NCBI GenBank assembly: GCA_004835665.1
Contig: RBKR01000004.1
Coordinates: 1,054,001 to 1,118,000, forward strand
Source of the DNA: Phoma sp. XZ068
Taxonomy: Eukaryota > Ascomycota > Dothideomycetes > Pleosporales > Didymellaceae
Length of the DNA stretch: 64,000 nucleotides
Direction: 5' to 3'
Part shown: positions 45,697-56,095 of the stretch, in pieces
How the letters are laid out: the number at the start of each line of letters is the position of its first letter
Position numbering within the stretch: the stretch's first letter is position 1
Made by a program: the position numbers and the translations under genes
Notes under the pieces: model-generated
Database searches by the model: none
The model's input: only the letters and a program-made list of their open reading frames with translations
Told to the model about the DNA's origin: nothing

Positions 45697-46015
45697 CGTT
45701 GCGTATAGGAAGTGATTGATAAAGTTCCTAAGGTAGTTGCTCCGGCTTGTGGTTGTCGAAAGGAAAAGTTCGAGTTTGCGCGCAAGCGAATTTCGAAGCT
45801 GTGGGCCAGCCCACGCTAGCCGCACGGGCCATGGCGGTTGAGGCTGACCACTGGACATCGAAACACCACACGACCATGATGCCTTACAATGTTGAGTTGG
45901 CAGTGCTTTCTCATCTGAATTAATGGAAGATGTGCTGGTAAAGAACACAATCTCTGACATTATGTCTCAAGCTTCTGATTCATGTCCCAATGGTGCAATA
46001 GCGCCTCCAATACAG

Positions 46016-46469
46016 TCAACCCTGTGGTCCTGACCCCAGTCGATAAATTGTCCTTCCTGCATTCCACCTTCTTTCTACAACTTCGTCAGTAGCTTCGGCC
46101 GGTGGAGGTGTTCCTCCATGAAGACTGTCATGGGCACCGTGGCCAGACTACGACGCTGTCAGCAGTGCGGATGATCTGTGACTGTAGCATCTAACAGGTC
46201 AGGCTCCAGCCAGAATGCCGGCATCCACTCGGGACCATCCTTGTGCCAGAAGTATAGAGCGTTGCTGTACTGTGTGCCCAGCATTGGTACGATCCTGGAC
46301 TACATCTCACAATTAGCTTAGTCCGCTTGCAGCCATCGGAGCCACTCACTGCGAAGTTGTAGGCTTTGTCGTGCGCGCCAGTGGTGGCATTGGGGACGGC
46401 AGAGTCTACTGGAGGGATTTCCCGATAAGGGGCACAAGAAAGAAGTTGGTAGAGTACATGCCAAATATC
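46016..46469 (-). pseudogene. Possible decayed or incompletely modelled gene, unknown product
   Basis: Two stretches look strongly coding and join cleanly. Minus 46469-46350 reads DIWHVLYQLLSCAPYREIPP and on to AHDKAYNFA. After a normal 50-nt GT-AG intron (46349-46300), 46299 downwards reads SRIVPMLGTQYSNALYFWHK, DGPEWMPAFWLEPDLLDA and stops at 46159. A further open stretch at 46147-46016 (SGHGAHDSLHGGTPPPAEAT...) could be a last exon, but the only joining intron would be about 35 nt with a weak donor. Upstream, coding-like pieces (RYETPLVMLEERSSCYNW; FDSYPKTRIISDTISYFP) lie in frames that no acceptable intron connects. This suggests a degraded gene, or a real one whose 5' end I cannot model. 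The product is not recognised. Confidence 0.35.
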
Positions 46470-47179
46470 CTAATATTCGGTCATGTTTACTGAGAATTGG
46501 GAAGTATGAGATGGTATCAGAGATGATGCGGGTTTTGGGGTAGGAATCGAAGTCTTGAGTTAGTGTGAGGCAAGTTGAGCAAGACAGTCAGGCAATTAGC
46601 ATGTTGTTTGCCTGCCAGTTGTAGCAGGAGCTCCTCTCTTCCAACATGACCAGGGGCGTCTCATACCTTCCTTGGCCTCACCAACGTCACCAGGTAAGTA
46701 CCTAGGTCTGACCGCGCCTACACTCTGAAAAGGCTTGCACATCTCGGGAGTGCCTCGTCGGAGGCCATGGAGCTATCTATTGTCTCAATCTATATCCCTC
46801 CTGCCCTTTGAAGTATAGTTCTACGAGCATTGGTTCTCTGCGGCCGATTAGTGACCCTGACAATGTGCTGGTCTTTTGCTCATGGTACCATGGTAATCGA
46901 CCGGCATAGGCTAGCGATACAGGCACTTTAAGTGATCATGGGACCTGTACCGAGTGAAGTGGGCGCAGTAGTGCCTTCCAATCCCTTGAACCCTGATCCA
47001 CACCTTCACAGGCCCTAATCCAAGACAGACGGATCTCAACGTCATGCACATTGTGAGGTTCACCATCAAGATCCGAGTGTTAGACACTGAATCTCTCTCT
47101 ACTGCTGTAATTTATAGTCAGATCTTTGAAACCCTATATTCAAATTCTTCAACACGTAACTGTGTGTCCATCCACCAAG
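46470..47179. other. Spacer upstream of the small orphan gene
   Basis: About 700 bp. The left half carries the disconnected coding-like fragments mentioned for the neighbouring candidate gene; the right half should contain the promoter of the orphan gene at 47180. Nothing else is recognised. Confidence 0.35.
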
Positions 47180-47591
47180 ATGCCAAAGCAAATGGGACCA
47201 GTACTCAATCTCGAGCTTCCCGCCGGAATGGAAGCCTTCAACCCAAGAAACTACATCCCCTATCTCTACAAAAACGCAGTCCGATTTGACAAGGTCTCGT
47301 ACATCACAGCCCACAGCCTCCGCAAAAATGAGACTACCAATGCCCAGCTTCAGGCATTTGTCGATTTTCTGTGTTGCGGGCAGATAGACAAGTATTGGAG
47401 TATTGCGGTGCGACGGATCCCGGAACTCAGATGTGAGACGGTGAGGTTCACTACTACGGTATGCGCGTATGCACTGATACCTTCAGGATGAGAAGGAGAT
47501 CCAGGAAGCGAGCGAGCAGATGAAGCAGTTCCTAGCGGAAGTAGGCAAACGGCGAATTTTGCCTGCTCCTAGTAAAAAATCAAATCTCTGA
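47180..47591 (+). CDS. Small two-exon hypothetical protein
   Basis: Exons 47180-47440 and 47487-47591 flank a 46-nt intron with donor GTGAGG, a CTGAT branch site and acceptor TTCAG; joined they encode 121 aa. I chose this model because the downstream exon (DEKEIQEASEQMKQFLAEVG...) is open in exactly the required phase, while the unspliced frame stops soon after the donor. The alternative donor at 47459 would leave a 28-nt intron, too short. The protein starts MPKQMGPVLNLELPAGMEAF, contains aromatic-rich NPRNYIPYLYKNAVRFDKVS and ends basic (GKRRILPAPSKKSNL). No signal peptide or known domain is seen. It may be lineage-specific. Confidence 0.6.
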
Positions 47592-47849
47592 GTTATTTCG
47601 GGGAGGAGAATGGACGAAGTTGATAGCGAGAGCACGATGGCATGAACATTACAGCGAGGATAAATTGCTGAATTGGAAAATTGCGATTGGTATATCTAGC
47701 TATGGACGGACTCCGAACACCATGAGCGTCATGAAAAGCTCGTGCAACACTTACGTGTCATCCAACAGTGCGCACAATCACGTAAAACTTCGTCAACATC
47801 GTCTTGTCTAATTCATGTACCAGAGCTCCTTTGACTCACTGTTGAACGT

Positions 47850-50549
47850 CTATGCAGCTGCCCGCTGTGTGTTGCGTCCAGCTCTCGCAGGTGCACGAAC
47901 GGCACCAGGCCTGTTAAGAGTGTATTTTGAGAATGATCGTGCCAGAGCCTTCTTTGCGCTAACCTTCTGTGAGCCGACAAAAGAGTCGACAGTGACGGCA
48001 ATCGCGCGGTCGATATCTTGTGAAGAGCAGTAGTCGGACAGACGCATTTTGCAGAACGCTTCTGCAATACGGAGAATAGCTTCAAGATGACGGACCTGAG
48101 CAAGTTAGCATCTGCACAATCAGGAATAACGAGTTGCAAAAGACTTACGGTGATGGGATACGCGCCGGTGGCCATAGACTCACGACGCATGTCGGCGAAC
48201 AGGCGCGCAACCTTATCTTGGTCGATCTGGTAGAGCTTGGGCCTGCACTTCTCACGAGCGTAGAGAATGTATTTCCTCAATAGTTCTTGTGGGATCTCGC
48301 TTTCCTTACGAGAGGTCTCCATCTCATCAAGCTCCATCCCTTCGCCATTTTCGCCCTCTTGTGCTGCCTTAGCCTTGGCCTTATCGGAGTACCCGTAGGC
48401 AGAGTTGACGAGTGGATGCGCTCGGCCGTGGGAGTTGACAACGAACTTGGCGAGACGCTCATCTTCTTTCGGATCGACCGTGTCACGTACAACACACAGA
48501 ATGTCAAAACGGGACAGAATTGGTTCTGTCAGCTCGACGTTCTGCGAGAAGGGAATGGTGGAGTTGTATCGGCCGCCGATGGGGTTAGCGGCTGCAACAA
48601 TGGCACAACGGGCCTGAAGTGTGGTAACGATACCAGCCTTGGAAATAGAGATGGTTTGCTGTTCCATAGCTTCGTGGATGGATGTTCGATCCTGGTCGTT
48701 CATCTTGTCGAACTCGTCGATAAGACACGTGCCCTTGTCAGCAAGCACTAAAGCACCTCCTTCCAGAGTCCATTCGCTCGTCATAGGATCGCGACGAACG
48801 GAGGCGGTCAAACCGACAGCGGAAGCTCCTTGACCAGTGGCGAAGACGGCGCGGTGAGCAGTCTTCTCGACGTACTTCAGAATCTGCGATTTTGCTGTAC
48901 CTGGATCTCCGAGAAGCAGAACGTTGATGTCGCCACGAATCGAGTGGCGACCGGCAGCCTCTTTGCTGACACCACCAAACAACGACAGCGCAACAGCGGT
49001 CTTGATATCGGTATGACCGTAGATACTAGGTGCGATCGAGTCAATGATCTTGTCCACGATTTTAGGGTCCTTGGCCAATCTTCGGATTTCGCGCTCATCC
49101 TCGTCAGTCAGTCGGAATCCAGCCAGTTGGTCGTGGGACTTGACGACGTAGTTTGCCTCCAAGATCGTAGCGAAGACAGGGAATCCGTTCTTATTGTTAA
49201 GAGCAGCATCGTAGTTGTTACGGTAGATACCAGTAACTTCAATCTCCTCACCAGGCTTCGCAGAGTCGATCAGATCCCAGAGCAGGATAACCTCACGGTG
49301 ACGGGGCAAGCGACCCGCCGGTACAGTACCAGGTGACTCCTGCAACGTGAGCTTCTGGTAGTTGCGGTATACTGTTCGCTCAGAGTTGACTGTGAAAGGA
49401 CCGCGCGACTGGCAATTTTGACAGAAGGAGATCTTGACCTCGACATTCGAATCTTGGTGGAAGGGACCAAGAGTTGTACCGCATTTCTGGCAGTCGAACT
49501 TGACATACTTGAGCTGAGGGAAGACTCCACTGCGGCGGGTGACAACTCCACTGACGCGAACCAGACTGTTCAGGTGCGACTGACGAAGCTGGCGTAGGGT
49601 ATACTGGACAGGTACATCTGTGATTCGGACGTGAATCTCGTTGTGGATGCGCTCGTAGTCAGGGTAATGCAGAAGCACAACTTCCATAGAAACCTGGTCG
49701 AATATCTTCAGCATCTCAGTCGGAGTATTTGCCAGCCAGTATGCGAGTGTAGCCTTCGACTCGGCGAGGTGGTCGAACGATACTTCCAGTGATTCGGCGT
49801 TGACCTCACCAAGTGTTCGAATGCGAGTCCCGTAGACCGATGTGCCGTTCTCGTCGGTATATTCTGTCAAGAAGGACTTGAACTCGCGGGCGATAGTACG
49901 GGCAACTTGTGGCTGGGCTACCCAATCGGTCAGGTTGTTAGCTTTGACGTCGGTGAGGGCTTCCAGGGTCAGCTCCTCGTTCATGATATCATCGCCCATG
50001 TCCATATCATCTTGATCTTCATCATATCGATGTCTTCGTACACGGCGACGGCCCTGGCCCATGAGATCAGCCAAACCATCTTGGTCATCGTCATCCGGTA
50101 AGAAAGCTGCCGGCATGCGACGTCTGGCTTCTCGATCACGGGCGTTGAGACGCCTTTCCAGCTCTCGTCTTTGGTCGAGTGTAAGTTCGTCATATTCGCC
50201 TTCATCATCGATACCCTCGCCCTCGTATGCGTCGTTCTCGCGCCTGCTGTAGTCGTTTTCGAAGTCGTCTGCGAACAGGTCGATACCCTCAGCTTCCTCG
50301 GCTTCTTCGTCTAGGTCGTCGACATCGCGAATAATATCATCGTCGTCGAGCATGTCTGCATCTTCATCCTGAGGCAGCATGGGTGGCGAGGAAGCCATGG
50401 CTGTTTGCTATCAGATATCTGCAAACCCCTTCGTGAGTGTTTCACTTACGGCTCGATGGTGGGAGAGCCCCAGAAGAAGAAAGTCCGTCATCGTGAGCAC
50501 GCTTGTTGTTGCTTCTGCTAGGGACTGCCCCACGGTTCGCAGACGACAT
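47850..50549 (-). CDS. MCM2: DNA replication licensing factor Mcm2
   Basis: Three exons on minus: 50549-50450, 50400-48149 and 48095-47850 (introns 49 and 53 nt) give 865 aa. The first exon (MSSANRGAVPSRSNNKRAHD...) is added because a clean donor/acceptor pair joins it in phase to PMASSPPMLPQDEDADMLDD, and Mcm2 proteins carry such a disordered N-terminus. Visible parts: acidic N-tail, a zinc finger near 333-357 (FDCQKCGTT...FCQNCQ), Walker A GDPGTAKSQ near 530, Walker B CLIDEFDKMND, and the arginine-finger motif SRFDILCVVRD. The last exon restores VRHLEAILRIAEAFCKMRL. Mcm2 is part of the Mcm2-7 helicase loaded at origins and its N-tail chaperones H3-H4. Confidence 0.96.
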
Positions 50550-50991
50550 GTTGGAGCGCAAAGGTGGTGAACTGATATTGTCAGCAGCTGTAGGTGGTAA
50601 GGAGGGGCAGGGGCTTGGTCGTTGCTGCCACTTGTGCTACCAAAGGCGTTTACATACCTCATATCGAGCCAATGCACAATTGTGTATCGTGTGCAAGGGT
50701 ATACAGGCGCGAAAAGGGGACGTCAGCTGGTGCGGAGTGTATAATGTGGGGTGTGATGAGGAAGTCACGTCGGTCGCGCGTAAATTCGCGCCTTCCGTAG
50801 CAACACGCGCGTTTCTGGACGCTAAACTGAATTGGGGCTTAATTGATCCTCCGCTCTACGACAGCTCCAGCATCTTGATCAGCGTAAGACGAACACGATA
50901 TTTACTTGTATTTTGGGAGCCAAAGTCGCATAAAACAGACCTCGTGGCCCCGGAAACCTTGCTGTGCACACAAGCGCCATAGGTCTTAGCC
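50550..50991. promoter_or_regulatory. Shared divergent promoter MCM2/UBR7-type with MBF/E2F-like sites
   Basis: 442 bp separate the start codons of MCM2 (50549, minus) and the UBR7-type gene (50992, plus). Within 50 bp near the middle stand TCGCGCGT (50774-50781), TTCGCGCC (50785-50792) and ACGCGCGT (50805-50812). These resemble E2F (TTSGCGCC) and MBF/MCB (ACGCGT-type) elements that drive G1/S expression of MCM genes in yeasts and animals. None is an exact ACGCGT core, so this is a candidate only. Confidence 0.45.
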
Positions 50992-52786
50992 ATGGCGGAC
51001 TCGCAGTCTCCTACTTCGTCCGCAAAGCCGCGCACCAGCAGCTTCTTATCGCAGGCATCTGAGAGCTCCCAGACGGCAGCAGAGTGAGTACAGATTTAGT
51101 TATAGCATCGGATGATAGCTAATGCTGATGCCACAGGTTTATCCGCGAACAACTCAGCCTAGAGGCAGAAGCACGCGAGGCACTTCCCTATGTCAGCAAA
51201 TCATGCCTTGTCCCGTCGCACGCGCCATTACTGACGATTGAAAGCAATTCGATACCTGCACACGCGATCTCGGACCTCTTCGCCAGAGTCTCTACGCATG
51301 CCTTACTTGCAATCCACCGCCCGCCAGCGCCGCCCAAGTACACACACCAGCAGGCGTCTGCTACTCGTGCTCGATATCCTGCCACGGCGAACACACTCTT
51401 GTGGAGCTGTTCAACAAACGCAACTTTGTTTGTGACTGTGGTACAACCCGTATGCCCGACAATGCGCCATGCACCCTGCGCCTGAACTCAAAGACAGGAC
51501 AGAAGGGAGATGTGACTGGTGAGGAACCTGCGAAGAGCAACACGTACAACCAGAACTTCAAGAACAGATTTTGTGGTTGTGGTGAGGACTATGATGCAAA
51601 CCAAGAGAAGGGCACCATGTTCCAGTGCCTTGGACTGGGCACTGTAGACGCAGGTGGATGTGGGGAAGACTGGTGGCACCCAGAGTGCTTGGTAGGTTTC
51701 ACTCGTGAAGAGTATGCGAAATCGATCGAGAAACCGGAGATAAAAGATGTGAACAGCATAGACATGAACACTGAGGCTAAGGGTGAGGCCGAGAAGGTAG
51801 AAGAGTCTACAACAGCCACCTCGATACTTGATACGGCAGCACTTGAGCGCAACGGTGTGGACGGAAATGATGTGGTAGCTGAAGCTGAGCAAGCCGAAGA
51901 CGAGGACCCACCGCTGCCTCCGGGCTTTCCTGCCGAGGACGATTTTGACCACTTCCTTTGCTACAAGTGTGTTGAAGCCAACCCATGGATCCAGAAGTAC
52001 GCAGGCAGTGCTGGTTTCCTGCCACCGGTCTACACTGAAAAGGCTTTGAACGCTACCCAGCCCACAGACCCAGCTACCTCGACCAAAACTGCCAACGACC
52101 TCGACTCCAAGAAGCGGAAAGCTTCCGACGATGACGAAGCTGAGCATGCGAAAGCATCGCTCTCTATCCCGGCCCCAGCTAAGCGCCAGAAGTCGGAAGA
52201 CCCCAGTGGCACACTCTCCGGTATCTCAGAAGACACAGTCCCTTCGAATCTTCCGATCACACCGAAGGAAGACAATATAACAGTCTGCAAGCTAGCATCT
52301 CTTCCTCCTCTCCCAACATCAGCTCTCACCAACAAATTCTCCCTCTTCCTCAAGCCAGACTTCCGCGACAACCTTTGCCACTGCGCGACCCACTTCCCCC
52401 TTCTTAAAGCTTTCCCTCAGCTCCTCGAAGAAGAAGACACCTACGAGCCCCCCATCTCCGAAGACGGCGATGAAGGCGCACAGTCCGTTGGCACAGGTTC
52501 CATCCTTGACCGCGGCGAGGCAGCGTTCAACAATATGGATCGTGTGCGCGCTATCCAAGGTGCGATGGCGTACGCGCAGCTCAAAGACAAAGTGAGCGCC
52601 TTCCTAAAGCCGTTCGCGGAGAGCGGGAAGGCTGTGGGAGCGGAGGATGTCAAAGCGTACTTTGAGAAGCTGAGAGGTGACGACCAAGGTATTCAAGACG
52701 CTGCTGTTGGAGCGAAGGAGAGCAAGAGGGGTGAGGACGACGGTGGGGCTGATGGAGGTAATAGGAAAGAACAGAGTGGCTACTGA
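50992..52786 (+). CDS. UBR-box plus PHD-like protein, UBR7/Mlo2 family
   Basis: Exons 50992-51083, 51137-51191 and 51245-52786 (two 53-nt introns) give 562 aa. Splicing rebuilds the family N-terminus EAREALPYQFDTCTRDLGPL. The UBR box follows with its zinc ligands (QSLYACLTC, GVCYSCSISCHGEHTLVELF, NKRNFVCDCGTT). A PHD-like Cys-rich segment comes next (NRFCGCGEDYD, DWWHPECLVG), with its last cysteine in HFLCYKCVEANPW. The C-terminal half is acidic with a KKRKASDDDE stretch. Human UBR7 is linked to histone H2B ubiquitination and S. pombe Mlo2 to chromosome segregation; unlike Ubr1 the family lacks a RING. The donor of intron 2 is GTCAGC, unusual but still GT. Confidence 0.9.
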
Positions 52787-53143
52787 GGGTTTGTTGAGAA
52801 GGCGTTCGGTCGGAAGATACCAGGTTGGATAATGAGATGAGGAACGATCAATTTGTACACTATCAAACGGGTGAGTATAGCACCTCTTTGCATCGAAATT
52901 AAGCATTTCTTTCAAGCTTGCATAAGCCGTACAATCTGCCACACCCTGATACTATTCAAGTTACAACAGGTTACAGAAGTAGGACAGCTGCAAGGCCCGA
53001 TGGGGAGTGAATCACAAATCACTATTTGCGCAATGATGGGAAAAATTTGGGACCAAGGCGGGATCTTTGAAGTAGTAAATTGGATCATAGTCCTGCTATT
53101 ATTCATATTATCGTTTCCACTCCAGCATCATATCTTGCCCATA
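52787..53143. other. Convergent 3' flanks
   Basis: A 357-bp gap between the 3' ends of the UBR7-type gene (plus) and the mucin-like gene (minus). No gene is seen. Confidence 0.4.
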
Positions 53144-54909
53144 TCACGCAGTCACAGTGGCAGTCACCGTAGCTGTAACTGTCACATCTCCCTTCTCCGT
53201 CACAGTAACTGTGAATATCTGGCTCGGCGCAATCGGTGTGATTATCAATGGGCCTTCAGACGAAGAGCCTGTTGGCGCCGGCGCTGGTCGCGGTGGAGGT
53301 GCCTCACTTGGCGGCGCAGGTGCTTCCGTTGGTGCTGGTGCGGGCTCTACATTTGTAATAGAATAAGATGCTTTGGAAGAAGCGGCGGCGCTTGAAGCGG
53401 GAGTGGAAGATGAGGTTACGAAGCTTGACGAGGACGTTGGTGTAGGTGTTGTCTCTGGGACGCTAGAAACGGCAGGTGGTGTAGAGGTTGCTGATGAGGA
53501 AGGCACAACAGGGGGCGCAACCACTTGCGACGATGGCGGAGCTGAAGATTCCACTGGCGACTCTGATGGAGCAGACGAGGGTGACGGGAAGACCGTAGTA
53601 TACTGCGTCACAATGACAACAGGTGGAACTTGCAGTGATGTCGAGGGCAGAAGCTCCGCTGTGGGCGATTCGAAAATCGACGAGTAAACGGAAGAGGATG
53701 CAGGGACAGCAGGAACGGCTGCAGCTACAGAGCTTGACGATGCGGCCGGTGCTGGTGGTGTGCTCGACTTCGGAGTCGAAGAGAGCGCCAGACTTGCGGT
53801 AGAGGAAGCTGCTGGTATGGCAGGAGTGGGAAAGACAGTGGTGTATAACGTTTTTGTGACAACCAGGCGGGATGAGGTTATCATGGTCGTGTTGGCAGGA
53901 GCCAGGACTGCTGAGCTCACCGGCGGTCCAGAAGGCAAAACCTGTGTAACGGAGGGGAGGACCGACGAGCTGAGCGGAACTGCGCCAATGGAGCTGATGG
54001 GAGCGCTCTTGAGTGTATTCGTGCCTTGAGGTGCGCCCGGATGAGTGAAGCCAGGCAAACCAGTGCCGTTCTGCGCAGACTGTCCTCCAGTTGCGGATGC
54101 ACCACCACTAGAGATACTCGAGCTCCCAGCGACAGGCTTGGATGCACCGGAACTTAGTGTCGCAGAACTGAGCACGACAGAGCTGGCGACAGCAGAGCTA
54201 GCGACGATAGTACTCGGAACAAACGACGTTGGTGTCTTTGTGTCCTCAGGCACGTACGTGAACCTAGGTGGCGTGTAAGTGGTGGCGCTTAGCGTTCCAC
54301 TGTCCACTTTTGCCAGTGAACTGGAAAGACCCTTCGCCGGGAACGAGCTCAGTGTTTGGCTTCCCACAGGGACGGGTGATGAAGCAGCTACTTCTGGTGA
54401 AGTGGCTCTTGATTTGGTTTCCGACGTAGGCACAGCTGTGCGACTTGTGATGTACGAAGTTGATAATCGAACTTCAGGAGTCTGGGTAGCGATCGCTTGG
54501 CCATCCGGAAGGAGGAATGTGATAGCAGGTGCTGTCTGTGTAAAGACTGTGGGCTGTATGGGTTCGATGATGATAGCAGTCTCTGCGTTGGCGTATGGTT
54601 CACTGTAAGATGGTAACAGTGATCCGGAAGCCGCATATGTACGTTGCGATGGAAGAATAGACCCGTCGATAATAGGCAGAGATGTCGACGAGACGTCTTT
54701 GGCTGTATTTAGAGAGTGAGATACCTCAACAGTAGAAGAGGCTGCTGATGTTGTGTTTGCGTAGCTGGAGAATCTGCTGCAATTAGTTTACGAGCATGAT
54801 CGATTTTACGAACGACTCACAACTGCCTCCTGTGGCCTATAGGCAGAGGCCCTCCAACAACTACAGAAGCAGATGCTGCCAGCAGCAATAGTGAAGTAAA
54901 GCAAGCCAT
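53144..54909 (-). CDS. Secreted Ser/Thr/Pro-rich mucin-like protein
   Basis: Exon 1 (54909-54821) encodes a signal peptide, MACFTSLLLLAASASVVVGG, then PLPIGHRRQ. Exon 2 runs from 54776 (or 54773) to 53144. The acceptor is a tandem CAGCAG, so two products differing by one residue (573 or 572 aa) are possible. The mature protein is dominated by Ser, Thr, Pro, Ala and Val, as expected of a heavily O-glycosylated surface protein. Related motifs recur: TKTLYTTVFPTPAIP and TQYTTVFPSPSS. The C-terminus alternates Thr and Val (TVTATVTATVTA). There is no clear GPI signal or membrane helix, so it may be secreted or bound to the wall. The exact function is unknown. Confidence 0.8.
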
Positions 54910-56095
54910 CGAGATGAGCTCGTGGATTAGAAGTTGAAAGAAAGTGGAGAACGAAGGAGACGCGCGCGTTTACAACTGGACAAGAGCAGAAACAGAGGAA
55001 TCCAAAGTGACCGTGGGAGTAGACGATTATGAAGGCAACGATCGACGGAATGAAGGACACTACACCAAAAGACAAAGGAAGAAACGGAGAAATCGTTCGA
55101 CTCAGGCAGTCGACAACGCACAACTCCAGAGCTCTGCTGTGCGAGACTGACCGCTCGCAGGGGTTTTCTCTGGTTTTGAGGCATCGATACCCGCCTTACC
55201 CTACGTCTGGACCGACAATAGCTCTTCACGTAGTACTGGCCCATTTTGCCTCAATTTGGAGGCGGCATCGGGTTGTTTCCGAAAATACTTGACTTTGGTT
55301 GGAGGATTGGACGTGGACCGTCGAAGCAGTGCGTCGCAGCAGTCCTGGTGTTTCAGAATTGAGCGACGTGAGAGCCAATCAGACGACATCACACCCACGC
55401 AGACTCAGCGGCTCGCCAAACGACATTTCCTTCATTGCTACGCAAGCGACTGACCGGCTCGCGGCATGACAACGAGGCTCAGCGGGGTCTTTTCTGTTCT
55501 TTGGTCCCTATTGAGTTCCAGAGTCGGCTCCGAATCTCGTGGCCTGCCAACGCAGCGCAGGGCGGTTTGGTCAAATAGACGCCTGCACGCACGAACGCGC
55601 CGACATCAGGTCTCCATCGAGTGGTATCTCCACACAAAAAAGCACTCCATATTGGACATCAAGACCTTGTTCAATTCTTATCATATTGTGGTTCGATAAA
55701 GCGGTGTGCTGCCCGTCAGGCAATGCTGGATCGAGTTCAAGAACCCAAACAATTAAGTCGCTCTTCATGAGAACAAAAGAACAAATTATGCTTCGATATT
55801 GAATCGGAAGCGAACGTTCCTCATGGATCAAGTTCGACTTTGGACTCACGACCTCAAATTGAGGTCGGAGTTCACAGTGTTCGAGCACGAGCCACTATTT
55901 CCCGTTGCTGTGGTGATCTCCGGAAACGAAGCGGTCAAAGCAAAATACGGTCTACCAGGGTAGCCTTCACACCCTGTAGATCGAATCGACGTCACGGTAG
56001 GCTGTGTGCTTTGCTTGTTCTTGCGCGTTTGTATATTCATATTCCTTACCTTCGTCTTTGCGCGCGCATCCTAGCACAGCTCCGGCGTAAACAAA
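54910..56095. other. Divergent spacer mucin-like gene/kinesin
   Basis: About 1.2 kb between two divergent starts. Open frames of 60-105 codons occur on both strands without domains. The 120 bp before the kinesin ATG are pyrimidine-rich and look like a leader. No tRNA or repeat was found. Confidence 0.4.

Noticed and set aside
47459..47486. Alternative 28-nt intron in the small orphan gene
   Set aside because: Below the usable size for fungal spliceosomal introns; the donor at 47441 gives a normal 46-nt intron in the same phase.
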